In this document: positions 7,048-16,190 of the stretch, piece after piece
Layout: every line of letters starts with the position of its first letter
Position numbering within the stretch: position 1 is the first letter of the stretch
NCBI GenBank assembly: GCA_964194625.1
Contig: CAXMNC010000230.1
Span: 5,312 to 69,311 of the forward strand
Length of the DNA stretch: 64,000 nucleotides
Reading direction: 5' to 3'
Source: SPGG2 sp964194625
GTDB taxonomy: Bacteria; Pseudomonadota; Gammaproteobacteria; Acidiferrobacterales; SPGG2
Position numbers and translations under genes: made by a program
Notes under the pieces: model-generated
What the model saw: only the letters and a program-made list of their open reading frames with translations
Told to the model about the DNA's origin: nothing
The model's database searches: none

Positions 7048-9360
7048 ATGAACGACGAGTCGTCGGGTTGGAGGCAAACTTCTATGGGGGGCGGGTTGCA
7101 GTGTCAACCGTTGGTGTCAGCGATTGCGCCGCATGAGTTAGGGGTTGCAACACTAACACCGGTTGGAGATTTCGAGGCTGGTGCCTACCAAACCTTTACC
7201 CTTATATACACCGCGGGTAAGTATGGCATCGATGACTCGGGGTCACTTCGGGTATGTTTTCGTTTCGCGTCTGACCAAAGCCGCCCCCAATTCGAGGATC
7301 CTGCTCGCGTCGGATACACGACGATTAGTGCTTCCAATGATGCAGTTTTGCAGTATCGCTATGATCCCAAAGGCAATGTGCGGCCTTGGGATCGAACGCT
7401 CTATATCAAGGTCGTCCATGGCTTTTTGCGCGACGGCGATACCATAACGATACGATTCGGTGACACCTCCAAGGGATCGCCGGGCATGCGCCTGCAGACC
7501 TTTTGTGAAGACACCTTCCAGTTCCATGTACTTGTGGATCCCATCGCCACCTATAGCTATCAACCCTTGCCCGTGCAGTCGTCGATCCGGATCGTGGCGG
7601 GTGCGCCCAAATGTTGGGTGGCGGTATTACCCACGCTGCGTCGTGTGGGTGACGCCTTTGCACTTAAGCTCAAGGTCGAAGACAAGTGGGGCAATCCTTC
7701 AGACAAGGTCGATACCGAGATCTATCTCGCGTCAAACCTTGCGTTGCAGGGTCTACCGGAACTGGTTCGCTTTAGGCCGGGTGAATTCGCCCATGTTGTC
7801 GACGACATCACAAGCCAAGAACCCGGCGATCTCGTTATTACCGTCAAGCGTAAAAATGGCGATCTTCTAGCAGAAAGCAACCCGTTGCGACTCGTGGGCG
7901 CTGCGGATTTGCTGCCATATTGGGCCGATTTGCACGGCCAATCAGAAGAGACCATCGGTACCAATAGTGCCCGCCAATATTTCGAATTCGCGCACGATAA
8001 AGCCTTCGTAGACGCCACGGGTCACCAAGGTAACGACTTCCAAATAACGAATGAGTTTTGGGCCGAACTCGACCGGCTTAGCGCCGAGTTTAACGAGCCT
8101 GGCCGATTTGTGACCTTGCCCGGCTACGAGTGGTCCGGCAATACCGGCCTTGGCGGCGATCGTAATGTTTACTTCACCCAAGAAGGACGACAAATCAGGC
8201 GCTCTTCGCATGCGTTGGTCCCTGATCGTAGCGATCTGCACACGGATGCAAATACTGCTGGCGAACTGTTTCAGGCATTCGCACGAACCGACGAAGACGT
8301 GGTGTGTTTTGCGCATTGTGGCGGTCGCTATGCCGACGTGAAGCTCGCCCACGACGGTCTCTTTGAGCACTCCATGGAAGTGCACTCGTCTTGGGGTACG
8401 TTCGAATGGTTGGTGCAGGACGCATTTGAGATGGGCTATCGGGTCGGTATTGTCGCCAATTCTGATGGTCACAAGGGTCGGCCCGGCAGTAGCTATCCCG
8501 GCGCCTCGCTTTTCGGTGCCATTGGCGGACTCACGTGTTTACTCATGCCGGCGTTAACTCGAGATGAATTGGTGCAGTGCCTGCGTCGCCGTCGCCACTA
8601 TGCAACGACGGGTGGGCGCATGGTCATCGATGTCACAGCGGAATTTCCTCAGGGTGGCACGCGCTATCATGACGATCCTGCGCTAGTAGACTCAAAAGGC
8701 GAGCCGGCAACTACAGCTATGATGGGCGACATCGTGCAATTGTCGCGCGGCGATGTCACCCTGAAGGTAGACATACTCGCATCGGCACCGATTGAACGCT
8801 TGGAAATCTTCAACGGGCTTGAATCGCTCGAAACGGTGCGAGCTCATACGCCAGCCGAACTGGGCAACCGGATCCGCGTGGTGTGGGAAGGCGCCGAGTA
8901 CCGTGGTCGTTTCCGGCAGGTGATCTGGGACGGGGAGGCGACGGTGTCAGATAATCGTATCCTCGATGCGCGTCCGATTAACTTTCTCAACCGGGAAAAA
9001 ACCCTCGAAATTGTCGGTGACAACGGGCTCGCCTGGCGCGCCCTGACCACCGGGAATATCGGCGGCTTTGATGTATGGCTCGATGATCCTTACGGCGGCA
9101 CGCTTAAGCTCGAAACCCCAGTTATTAAATGCGGCATACCGTTAGAGGATATTGGGTTCGATGATGAGGTTATCGATAATTCAGGTGTGTTGCCGCGATT
9201 TGTCCGTATTTTTCGTCTACCGACAGACAATCCCCATCGTACCCTGCGAATTCAGCGTACCATCAACATAGTGCCCGATCGCGACAATCCGATCTTTATC
9301 AAGCTCACACAGGAAGATGGCCATATCGCTTGGACCAGCCCGATCTACTTTTTTCGCTGA
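7048..9360 (+). CDS. DUF3604 domain protein (PHP-like metal-dependent fold)
   Basis: A large protein of about 770 residues. The N-terminal third is predicted beta-rich (the TLIYTAGKYGIDDSGSL region), followed by a DUF3604 core starting YWADLHGQSEETIGT. The core contains clustered His/Asp/Glu residues (DATGHQGND, PGYEWSGN, FAHCGGRYAD, NSDGHKG) arranged like a PHP/polymerase-histidinol phosphatase metal site. The activity of the family is unknown, and a hydrolase role is inference from the metal-site pattern. No signal peptide is seen. Starts at 7006, 7048 and 7084 are all possible and none has a strong ribosome site. A small dimeric-barrel protein follows. Confidence 0.8.
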   Translation: MNDESSGWRQTSMGGGLQCQPLVSAIAPHELGVATLTPVGDFEAGAYQTFTLIYTAGKYGIDDSGSLRVCFRFASDQSRPQFEDPARVGYTTISASNDAVLQYRYDPKGNVRPWDRTLYIKVVHGFLRDGDTITIRFGDTSKGSPGMRLQTFCEDTFQFHVLVDPIATYSYQPLPVQSSIRIVAGAPKCWVAVLPTLRRVGDAFALKLKVEDKWGNPSDKVDTEIYLASNLALQGLPELVRFRPGEFAHVVDDITSQEPGDLVITVKRKNGDLLAESNPLRLVGAADLLPYWADLHGQSEETIGTNSARQYFEFAHDKAFVDATGHQGNDFQITNEFWAELDRLSAEFNEPGRFVTLPGYEWSGNTGLGGDRNVYFTQEGRQIRRSSHALVPDRSDLHTDANTAGELFQAFARTDEDVVCFAHCGGRYADVKLAHDGLFEHSMEVHSSWGTFEWLVQDAFEMGYRVGIVANSDGHKGRPGSSYPGASLFGAIGGLTCLLMPALTRDELVQCLRRRRHYATTGGRMVIDVTAEFPQGGTRYHDDPALVDSKGEPATTAMMGDIVQLSRGDVTLKVDILASAPIERLEIFNGLESLETVRAHTPAELGNRIRVVWEGAEYRGRFRQVIWDGEATVSDNRILDARPINFLNREKTLEIVGDNGLAWRALTTGNIGGFDVWLDDPYGGTLKLETPVIKCGIPLEDIGFDDEVIDNSGVLPRFVRIFRLPTDNPHRTLRIQRTINIVPDRDNPIFIKLTQEDGHIAWTSPIYFFR

Positions 9361-9496
9361 ACTCCCCAGCCTGCTATTTGTCTACCTGAATCAACGAGTT
9401 ACGTCACCGTTAGTATCGAATCTTCCCAAACGCGTTTGCCGATGGTTTACTGTCCATTGACAAGGCCAGAAAGAATGCTGAATGCAAGGAGGGGCC

Positions 9497-9787
9497 ATGC
9501 ACGTGCGTTTGGTGACACTCAAACTCAAGCCGGGGAGCATGTCGACGGCAGCGAAGCTGGCTGATCATGCGGCTTCGGAAATAAGACGTCTGAAGGGGTT
9601 CAAAAACGTAACGTTCTTTGGCAACAGCGAGACCGGCGAATACGGCAGCTTGAGTCTTTGGGAAACGGAGGAAGACGCCGAGGCCGTAAGCAAAGCGACT
9701 GGGCTTCAGATCCGTGACGTTGTTGGCGATCTTCTCACAGAACGACCAACGGTTCGTATCTGCGAAGTCTACGGACCTAAAGAGTGA
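9497..9787 (+). CDS. Small dimeric alpha/beta-barrel protein, antibiotic biosynthesis monooxygenase-like
   Basis: A 96-residue protein with the beta-alpha-beta layout of ABM/dimeric ferredoxin-like barrels: an MHVRLVTLKLKPG strand, a helix, then KNVTFFGNSETGEYGSLSLWET. Such proteins bind small molecules or act as cofactor-free monooxygenases; no substrate can be assigned. The start at 9497 is chosen because the AGGAGG ribosome site lies between it and an upstream in-frame ATG at 9482. It converges with ppk1 across 29 bp. Confidence 0.7.
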   Translation: MHVRLVTLKLKPGSMSTAAKLADHAASEIRRLKGFKNVTFFGNSETGEYGSLSLWETEEDAEAVSKATGLQIRDVVGDLLTERPTVRICEVYGPKE

Positions 9788-9816
9788 GCCGGAGCAGCAA
9801 GTGCGAGCGGCAGTGA

Positions 9817-12078
9817 CTACTTGATATTCCGGCGCCCAATCCCTTGCGGTTTGCGCCGCTTGAGTCGCTGCGACGCCTTCAAGCGTTCATCGGCAAGCTG
9901 AACCAACGTTTCCTGACTACCCTTACTGTTCTCTTCGCTCGGTCGCCGTTGCACATAGGTGCCATCCGAGCGCATATCCCATGCATTGCGATGGTCAGCG
10001 AGGTGAGTGTCGAGAATCTTTCGCAGTTCCGCCCGCAAGTCCGCATCTTCCACCGGTGCTAACACTTCCACGCGGTGCTCTAAATTGCGCATCATGATGT
10101 CGGCCGAGCCAATATAAAATTCTTCGTCACCCCCATTTCGGAAATAGTAGATGCGACTATGTTCAAGAAACCGACCAATGATACTGATAACGTGCACGTT
10201 GTCAGACAGGCTGGGGATACCCGGTCGCAACCGGCAGGAATCGCGCACAATGAGATCCACTCGTACACCAGCCTGTGAAGCCCGGTAGAGCGCTTTGGTA
10301 ATGTCAACGTCTTCCAAGGCATTCATCTTGAATTGGATTAAGCCAGGCGATTTCTCTGAGTGCGAATCGATCTCACGTTTAATTTTCTTTAGTAACGATC
10401 GCTTCAACATCTTCGGCGCCGGCAAAATCTTGCGGTAGTCACGTTTGGGTGTATAGCCTGTGGTGAGATAATTGAAGAGTTCGGTCAGGTCTCGCCCAAT
10501 CGTCTCATCGCAGGTCAGCAATCCAAGATCGGTATACAGTCTAGCGGTGCCGGCATGATAGTTGCCCGTACCAACATGGGCGTATAAGCGAAGCCCATTG
10601 TAATCGTTGCGAACGACGAGAATGGCCTTGCAGTGTGTCTTTAGGCCGACCACGCCGTAAGTGACATGGATACCCGCTTCCTCCATGCGACTTGCCCACC
10701 GAATGTTGGCTGCCTCATCGAATCTTGCCTTTAGCTCTACTGCGACCGCAACTTGCTTACCGTTTCTCGCAGCATCGATAAGGTAATCGATTACCTTGGT
10801 GTCGGCGGACGTACGGTAGAGGGCCATCTTGATTGCTCTCACCTTAGGATCTCGACTTGCTTCTTTTAAGAAACGTTCAACCGACGTAGAAAATGACTCA
10901 TAAGGATGTTGTAGCAAGATCGAACCGACCTCGCGAATGATGTAAAAGATACTTCGCGAATCAACTAACTTTGGGTGATCGAGCGGCCGGTGTGGGGGGT
11001 CGTGAAGCAATGGCCCGTCAAGCGCGCTCAACTCAAACAGGTCTCGCATCGCCATCATACCTTCGGTTTCGAACACATCGGCCGCTTTGTCTAAGCCCAG
11101 CTCTGCCGCCAGCATGCCGCGACGGTCTGAGTCCATATCCTTTTGCACAACTACGCGAACAATCCTTGCAAACTTTCGGCCGCGCACTTCGGATTCGATC
11201 ATTGCTAATAGATCTTCCGCCCGATCTTCGTCGCGCGATGTGCTGGCATTTCGGGTTACATGGAATACTTCGCAGGCCTCGATCTGCATTTTGGGAAACA
11301 ATAAATCGAGATTATGAGACATGACCTGTTCTAACGGGACCAACCGCTTGGAATCACTGACTCGCAGGAAACGCGGAATACCTGAACCTACCGGCACTTT
11401 AACGCGCGCGCGGTGCCGCTCTTCGTCATTATGGTAGTGCAAGGTGACCAACAGATTGAGCGAGAGATTGGAAATAAACGGGAATGGATGAGCTGGATCC
11501 ACCGCTTGTGGCGTTACCAGCGGAAAAATGTTCTTTAAGTAAATATTACGCAACTCCTCTTGCTCGTCTTTCTTGAGCGTGTCGTAGGCGACCACATGGA
11601 TTCCGTGTTCCCGAAGCGCTTTCAGTAGTTTTGGGAGCAGCGCATCCTTTTGTGCCTCTATTTCGCGCACGACGGCGCAGCATTCCTCAATCTGTTGCTG
11701 CGGGGTGCGGCCATCCACGGTTAGATCGCGCAACCCAGCGCCGACTTGCTGTTTAAGACCACCGATGCGTTTCATGAAAAACTCATCAAGATTAGAACTT
11801 ACGATGGCCATGAACTTCATGCGTTCGAGCAGTGGCGTACGGTTGTCTTGAGCCTCGTTTAATACGCGGCGATTGAATTCCAACCACGTCAACTCGCGAT
11901 TCAAATAGAGGGCCGGAGAGGTGAAGTCGATTTTCTCCTTGGCCTTCTTTTCGGGCCGCACCTTATCTGTTATGCGCTTGCTGGTGTCAGCCTTGCTATC
12001 TTTACCAGGTTTCTGAACCGTGGTAGGTGGTCTTGCATCTGCTACCGACGTCAGCGTAGCCGGTACTTTAGTCGTCAT
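9817..12078 (-). CDS. ppk1: Polyphosphate kinase 1
   Basis: A 753-residue PPK1, the membrane-associated enzyme that reversibly transfers the ATP gamma-phosphate to inorganic polyphosphate. The conserved N-terminal ALYLNRELTWLEFNRRVL starts near residue 56, after a low-complexity, Lys-rich extension of about 55 residues. The two catalytic histidines are recognisable in GLKTHCKA (about residue 482) and EHSRIYYF (about residue 640), within the phospholipase-D-like domains. The C-terminus is basic. It lies 66 bp downstream of ppk2 on the same strand, so the pair is probably an operon. sixA is divergent upstream. Confidence 0.97.
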   Translation of the reverse strand: MTTKVPATLTSVADARPPTTVQKPGKDSKADTSKRITDKVRPEKKAKEKIDFTSPALYLNRELTWLEFNRRVLNEAQDNRTPLLERMKFMAIVSSNLDEFFMKRIGGLKQQVGAGLRDLTVDGRTPQQQIEECCAVVREIEAQKDALLPKLLKALREHGIHVVAYDTLKKDEQEELRNIYLKNIFPLVTPQAVDPAHPFPFISNLSLNLLVTLHYHNDEERHRARVKVPVGSGIPRFLRVSDSKRLVPLEQVMSHNLDLLFPKMQIEACEVFHVTRNASTSRDEDRAEDLLAMIESEVRGRKFARIVRVVVQKDMDSDRRGMLAAELGLDKAADVFETEGMMAMRDLFELSALDGPLLHDPPHRPLDHPKLVDSRSIFYIIREVGSILLQHPYESFSTSVERFLKEASRDPKVRAIKMALYRTSADTKVIDYLIDAARNGKQVAVAVELKARFDEAANIRWASRMEEAGIHVTYGVVGLKTHCKAILVVRNDYNGLRLYAHVGTGNYHAGTARLYTDLGLLTCDETIGRDLTELFNYLTTGYTPKRDYRKILPAPKMLKRSLLKKIKREIDSHSEKSPGLIQFKMNALEDVDITKALYRASQAGVRVDLIVRDSCRLRPGIPSLSDNVHVISIIGRFLEHSRIYYFRNGGDEEFYIGSADIMMRNLEHRVEVLAPVEDADLRAELRKILDTHLADHRNAWDMRSDGTYVQRRPSEENSKGSQETLVQLADERLKASQRLKRRKPQGIGRRNIK

Positions 12079-12144
12079 GAATTTGTGTCCTCAACATTCG
12101 CGAGTTGGCCCGATATGGACATTGAACCTGGTTGCGTGCCCCAA

Positions 12145-13059
12145 TCAGTGAACTTCGGGCACGAAGTTTTGATCCGTGAGCGGCGGCCGTACGTAGCCCT
12201 GTGCTTCTTGACGTGGCGGCAACTCGATCGCCGGCGGTGTCAGGTCTTGGTAGGGGATCAGGCTCAGCAAGTGCTTGATACAATTTAGGCGCGCGTGCTT
12301 CTTCACATCCGCGTTTACGACACTCCAAGGCGCTTGCTTGATATCGGTGTGGGCAAACATGGTGTCTTTGGCTTTGGAGTATTCCACCCAGCGCTTGCGC
12401 GACTGCAGATCCATGGGGCTTAACTTCCAGCGGCGGGTCGGATCTTTGATGCGATTCTGGAAACGCCGCTCCTGCTCTTCGTCGCTGACCGAAAACCAAT
12501 ACTTAATCAGTTGAATACCGGAACGCACCAGCATACGCTCGAATTCCGGGCAACTACGCATGAATTCCTGATATTCGTCGTCGGTGCAGAATCCCATCAC
12601 CCGTTCGACGTTGGCGCGGTTGTACCAACTGCGGTCAAGCAACACCATCTCGCCGGCGGCGGGGAGATGCGCAACATAACGTTGGAAGTACCACTGGGTC
12701 TTCTCGCGCTCGGTGGGCGCGGGTAGTGCTACGACCCGGCAGATGCGAGGGCTCAGGCTTTGGCTAATACGCTTGATGACACCACCCTTACCGGCAGCAT
12801 CCCGTCCTTCGAAGATGACAACAACACGCAGACCCTCATGTTTGATCCATTCTTGCAGTTTGACGAGCTCGATCTGTAGCTTGGCGAGCTCTTTCTCGTA
12901 GTCTTTGTTTTTTATCTTCTTGGATTTTTCCTTCTTGCCAGTGGCTTTGGCCGCTTCTTCCGCAAACCATTTTTTGGCTTTACTGACCTTAGGCTGCTTG
13001 TTGTCCTTGTTCTTCTTCTTTTCGTGGGCGTCTTTCGTGTCTGAGCGCTTGTTTCCCAT
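12145..13059 (-). CDS. ppk2: Polyphosphate kinase 2
   Basis: A PPK2-family kinase of about 304 residues that uses polyphosphate to phosphorylate nucleotides. After a Lys-rich N-terminal tail (about 60 residues) comes the Walker A motif FEGRDAAGKGG, then the Walker B-like LLDRSWYNRANVERVMGF and the lid KDPTRRWKLSPMD. The conserved block suggests the single-domain class I type. The ATG at 13059 has a GAGGG site at suitable spacing; an upstream in-frame TTG at 13065 is less likely. It precedes ppk1, placing both polyphosphate kinases in one unit, which would allow coordinated synthesis and use of polyphosphate. Confidence 0.95.
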   Translation of the reverse strand: MGNKRSDTKDAHEKKKNKDNKQPKVSKAKKWFAEEAAKATGKKEKSKKIKNKDYEKELAKLQIELVKLQEWIKHEGLRVVVIFEGRDAAGKGGVIKRISQSLSPRICRVVALPAPTEREKTQWYFQRYVAHLPAAGEMVLLDRSWYNRANVERVMGFCTDDEYQEFMRSCPEFERMLVRSGIQLIKYWFSVSDEEQERRFQNRIKDPTRRWKLSPMDLQSRKRWVEYSKAKDTMFAHTDIKQAPWSVVNADVKKHARLNCIKHLLSLIPYQDLTPPAIELPPRQEAQGYVRPPLTDQNFVPEVH

Positions 13060-13267
13060 TCTCAACCCTCGTTATTTGGTATGGTTTCAAACCCATGGTA
13101 ACGAGGGCTCGTGGCTCTGGCAAATGCTGCGATTACCATGCCACGATCCAAGGATGCGATAACAGGCTGATTTTATGTGTAAACGCTTGAGGCGACCTCG
13201 AATTCGAACTGGTGACAGCTATTATTTCTAAGGGCCCCATGATTTATCGATGGCCCTTGGGGGCACG

Positions 13268-13786
13268 ATGTCACGTGAATTGATGCTTTTGCGACACGGT
13301 AAGTCGGACTGGAAGGCGGGAGCGACCACTGATTTCGAACGTCCGCTCGCACCACGGGGTCGTAAGGCGGTAAAGCGCATGGGCCAGTGGCTGCGAGGGC
13401 AGGATTTGATCCCCGATTACATTATTAGTTCGCCGGCCGAGCGTGCCCGCCATACAACCCGGCGCCTGTGCGGGTTTGCAAAAATCCCCGATTTTGGAAT
13501 TGCCTGGGAGCCCGACATCTATGAGGCGAATCTTGATGCGCTGCTAGAAGTCATCACTCATTGCTCGCGCGACTGGAGTCGGGTATTGCTAGTTGGCCAT
13601 AACCCGGGATTGGAATATCTTGTACGATATCTGGCCGACGAGTCGATCGAGAATTGGGATGCCGACAACTTGATGCCCACCACCGCGCTCGTACAGCTCG
13701 AAATGCCCGATGACTGGACGCAACTTGCCCCAGGTTCAGCTAGAATAATTGCCATTACCCGCGCGCGGGAGTTACCTGATATATAA
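13268..13786 (+). CDS. sixA: SixA-type histidine phosphatase
   Basis: A 172-residue histidine-phosphatase superfamily protein. The catalytic LLRHGKSDW motif (family RHG) is at the N-terminus, and the second catalytic His appears in LLVGHNPGLE. Its length and the SSPAERARHTTR segment fit SixA, which dephosphorylates phosphohistidine residues on signalling or PTS proteins. The start at 13268 has a GGGGG ribosome site; an upstream ATG at 13250 is in frame but poorly placed. It is divergent from ppk2-ppk1, and sixA-like genes are often found near polyphosphate kinase genes. Confidence 0.88.
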   Translation: MSRELMLLRHGKSDWKAGATTDFERPLAPRGRKAVKRMGQWLRGQDLIPDYIISSPAERARHTTRRLCGFAKIPDFGIAWEPDIYEANLDALLEVITHCSRDWSRVLLVGHNPGLEYLVRYLADESIENWDADNLMPTTALVQLEMPDDWTQLAPGSARIIAITRARELPDI

Positions 13787-14200
13787 AGTGTTGCCTTCGG
13801 CGACGATGTACTAACGGGGCGCCGGCCCGGCAACTGCTCCCGGCGTTGCTCTACCTTCCGACATCCCTGTCGGTCGCCCGTACGCGCGGGTGCTTTTGTT
13901 GTGGCCGATGGGCAGGGACGCACAAGTGTCGCGAGCGCAGGATGCGCAGGAGCGACAAAAGTCACCAAAACCATTTTGCCCCGCGGTCTTCGGCCCATCA
14001 TTCTAATTCGTGTTGGGCAACCTCGGACTGGCGCTTGCCTCAGTGGGTCCGCCGACGGCACGTCGTTGGTGCCGACGGCGGACGCATGGTCTCCCTCCCA
14101 TGCCCCCTACGGGGCCGCGCGTCGGCTGCCCTTGTCCTCGGCTTGACCGTAGGGGCGACGACATAAGAACAACCCTACTAATGCTTTGGCGGTTATCTCC
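13787..14200. other. GC-rich intergenic region with hairpins and an inverted repeat
   Basis: About 410 bp with no supported gene; the overlapping open frames on both strands are Arg/Pro/Ala-rich artefacts of GC richness. A CCCG...CGGG hairpin followed by a short T-run near 13877-13899 could terminate sixA. A longer imperfect inverted repeat lies at 14048-14082. The region resembles an interspersed repeat or spacer element rather than a decayed gene. Confidence 0.45.
14048..14082. repeat. Inverted repeat, 14-bp arms with one mismatch
   Basis: Arms TCCGCCGACGGCAC (14048-14061) and GTGCCGACGGCGGA (14069-14082) pair with a single central mismatch around a 7-base loop. It would form a very stable hairpin. 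It lacks a T-tract, so it is more likely a REP-like element or structured RNA than a classic terminator. Confidence 0.55.
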
Positions 14201-15154
14201 TTAGTCGCTAGTTCGCAAGGACAGGGGTAGTGTGGTTTTTAACCAATCGGCGTAACGCTTGATGCCTTCTTCGAGCCCGACTTTTGGTTCGTAATCTAAT
14301 TCTGCTGCAGCCCTGCCTATATCTAGTGCCTCGCTACGACGCATGAGTTCGCCGGGACCGACATGTACGGGGACTGATGAATATGTGTACTTCTTCGCTA
14401 GTTCTACGACTTCACCGACGCTGTGTGCTTGGCCGGTCGCGATATTGAACACTTTGTGCCTCAAGTTCTCGGCATTGAAGAGTAGTGCGATCCCACGGGC
14501 CGCATCCTCCACATAGGTAAAGTCTAGCTTTTGGTCGGCGCCTTTATCCATGTTGAGTCCTTCCAATCCTTCTAGGGCACCAAAAGCGATTTTGTAAAGC
14601 TTGATGAACCGAGAGGGAAGCTTTCCCGGGCCGTAGACAAAATAAAGTCGGGCCACTCTGAAATCCATGCCAAACGTTTGCGCATATTGAATGCCAATAT
14701 GCTCGGCTGATGTTTTGGTCGATGCGTAGAGATCGGTTGGGTATAACGGCAAGGATTCTGTGGGCAGGCCATCAACCACGCCGTATACTGCACCGGTACT
14801 CGTGTAAAGGACCTTTTCGATTTCAAACACCCTCGCGAGTTCGAGCACATTCACAAGCCCCATAACGTTGAGGCTGATGTTTTGACGGGGGTCAATTTCC
14901 ACGAACTCACCCATGGTGGCCACTGTATGGACAACGCCATCGATATTAGTGTGGTGGTGCTCGAACACTTCTCTGAGTGCGGCGAAGTTCAGAACATCGC
15001 CCTTAATGAAGGTAATTCTGTTTGCGACCTCGATAAGGCAGTCGGGGGCATCATCGTTAGTATCGTAGACGATGATGTCTTGACCCTGTCGGGCGAGTAG
15101 CAAGGCCGTCCAGGACCCGATATGTCCGTAACCCCCGGTAATAAAAATGGCCAT
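14201..15154 (-). CDS. NAD-dependent epimerase/dehydratase (extended SDR)
   Basis: A 317-residue extended short-chain dehydrogenase of the sugar-nucleotide epimerase group. It begins with the NAD-binding motif FITGGYGHIGSW. The catalytic residues appear as STGAVYG and YASTKTSAEH (YxxxK). The C-terminal LDFTYVEDAARGIALLF segment is typical of substrate-binding regions in UDP-glucose 4-epimerase-like enzymes. The substrate is probably a nucleotide sugar but is not determinable. It sits downstream of a secreted phosphatase on the same strand, suggesting an envelope or polysaccharide-related unit, though the 57-bp spacing does not prove it. Confidence 0.85.
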   Translation of the reverse strand: MAIFITGGYGHIGSWTALLLARQGQDIIVYDTNDDAPDCLIEVANRITFIKGDVLNFAALREVFEHHHTNIDGVVHTVATMGEFVEIDPRQNISLNVMGLVNVLELARVFEIEKVLYTSTGAVYGVVDGLPTESLPLYPTDLYASTKTSAEHIGIQYAQTFGMDFRVARLYFVYGPGKLPSRFIKLYKIAFGALEGLEGLNMDKGADQKLDFTYVEDAARGIALLFNAENLRHKVFNIATGQAHSVGEVVELAKKYTYSSVPVHVGPGELMRRSEALDIGRAAAELDYEPKVGLEEGIKRYADWLKTTLPLSLRTSD

Positions 15155-15211
15155 GGTCGTATCGATATGAAAGTAGATAAGTCGGGCAGTCTATTCGTTG
15201 CGCTCATACAG

Positions 15212-16132
15212 TCAATCGCGTCCTTGGGCATCAGCTTGCACCTCGTCGATGACTTGCCCATCGATGTGTGTTGGTGCACTGAGATTCAGCAAAGCTAACA
15301 CGGTGGGTGCGGTATCGTAGACATAAATAGTCTTTTCGATGGTGATTCCTGCAGGCGTGTTGGCTCCGACCACGATCCACGGAATCGTCATATTCTCTGG
15401 CTTTCTTTCTCGGTGCGAACGTCCGTGACCACCGTGATCGGCGGTAACCAGAACTGCGGTTTTTTCCTGGACGCCGCTGTAGGCCACGGTGGCCAGGATT
15501 CGACCGACCGCCCGATCGGCGTTTGCCGTCGCCCTTAGGTAGGCCTTACTCATCCACCCCCACCAATGCCCAGCATTGTCGGGTTCTCGCAGGTGTATAA
15601 AGGTCAACGCATACTTCTTGCTCGACCATGCCGTATCAAAGACAACAGCAATCGCGTCGGTACTGGTGTCTACTGAGACCTTGCGGTGACGCTGCGGACC
15701 ATAGACAAAATCCAGATTATCCGGGTTGGCGAGGAAATCTAGTTTTTCTTTAGAAAAAAACATCGCTGTCGTCAGTCCCGCTGCCTTGGCGACGGAGAAC
15801 ACGGTTGGTTGGCCATAGTACCCACGACCGAAGGTTTCCCCGGTGACCTTGTGACGGCTGGAATCGAGCCCAGTGAGCATCGATACATGGGCAGCGGTGG
15901 TTATCGATGGGTGCACTGTCTGCGCGTTGCTGGCGTAGATACCTTGCTGTATGAGTCGTTGCAGATTGGGCATTCGCGTAGCGCTGATCGCATCCGGCCG
16001 TAGGCCATCGATGCTGATTATGATCACGTGTTCGACCGGCGCTCCTTGTGCTATGCCTGATAGCAACGTGGCGCCTGCGGCCGACAGAATCGCGATTAGA
16101 ATCGATCCTCTTTTCAGACATGAAAACAGCAT
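15212..16132 (-). CDS. Secreted alkaline phosphatase/phosphodiesterase superfamily protein
   Basis: A protein of about 306 residues with an N-terminal signal peptide (hydrophobic ILIAILSAAGATLLSG followed by AQGA). The mature part begins EHVIIISIDGLRPDA, whose Asp is the first metal ligand of the nucleotide pyrophosphatase/phosphodiesterase family. HPSITTAAHVSMLTG contains the Thr nucleophile region and VLVTADHGGHG the C-terminal metal-binding Asp/His. It is likely an exported phospho(di)esterase; the substrate is unknown. The start at 16132 gives a clean signal peptide; an upstream start at 16183 is possible. Its 5' end abuts the beheaded korB gene on the other strand. Confidence 0.82.
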   Translation of the reverse strand: MLFSCLKRGSILIAILSAAGATLLSGIAQGAPVEHVIIISIDGLRPDAISATRMPNLQRLIQQGIYASNAQTVHPSITTAAHVSMLTGLDSSRHKVTGETFGRGYYGQPTVFSVAKAAGLTTAMFFSKEKLDFLANPDNLDFVYGPQRHRKVSVDTSTDAIAVVFDTAWSSKKYALTFIHLREPDNAGHWWGWMSKAYLRATANADRAVGRILATVAYSGVQEKTAVLVTADHGGHGRSHRERKPENMTIPWIVVGANTPAGITIEKTIYVYDTAPTVLALLNLSAPTHIDGQVIDEVQADAQGRD

Positions 16133-16190
16133 GGTCCTATTGTGCCGCTTTTGCTTAATTAGGGTTATATGTATAGTCTGCACCTTGTCT

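Noticed and set aside
15951..16190. Longer N-terminus for the korB-like protein.
   Set aside because: The open frame runs antisense through the phosphatase signal peptide and shows no KorB similarity. It is open by chance.
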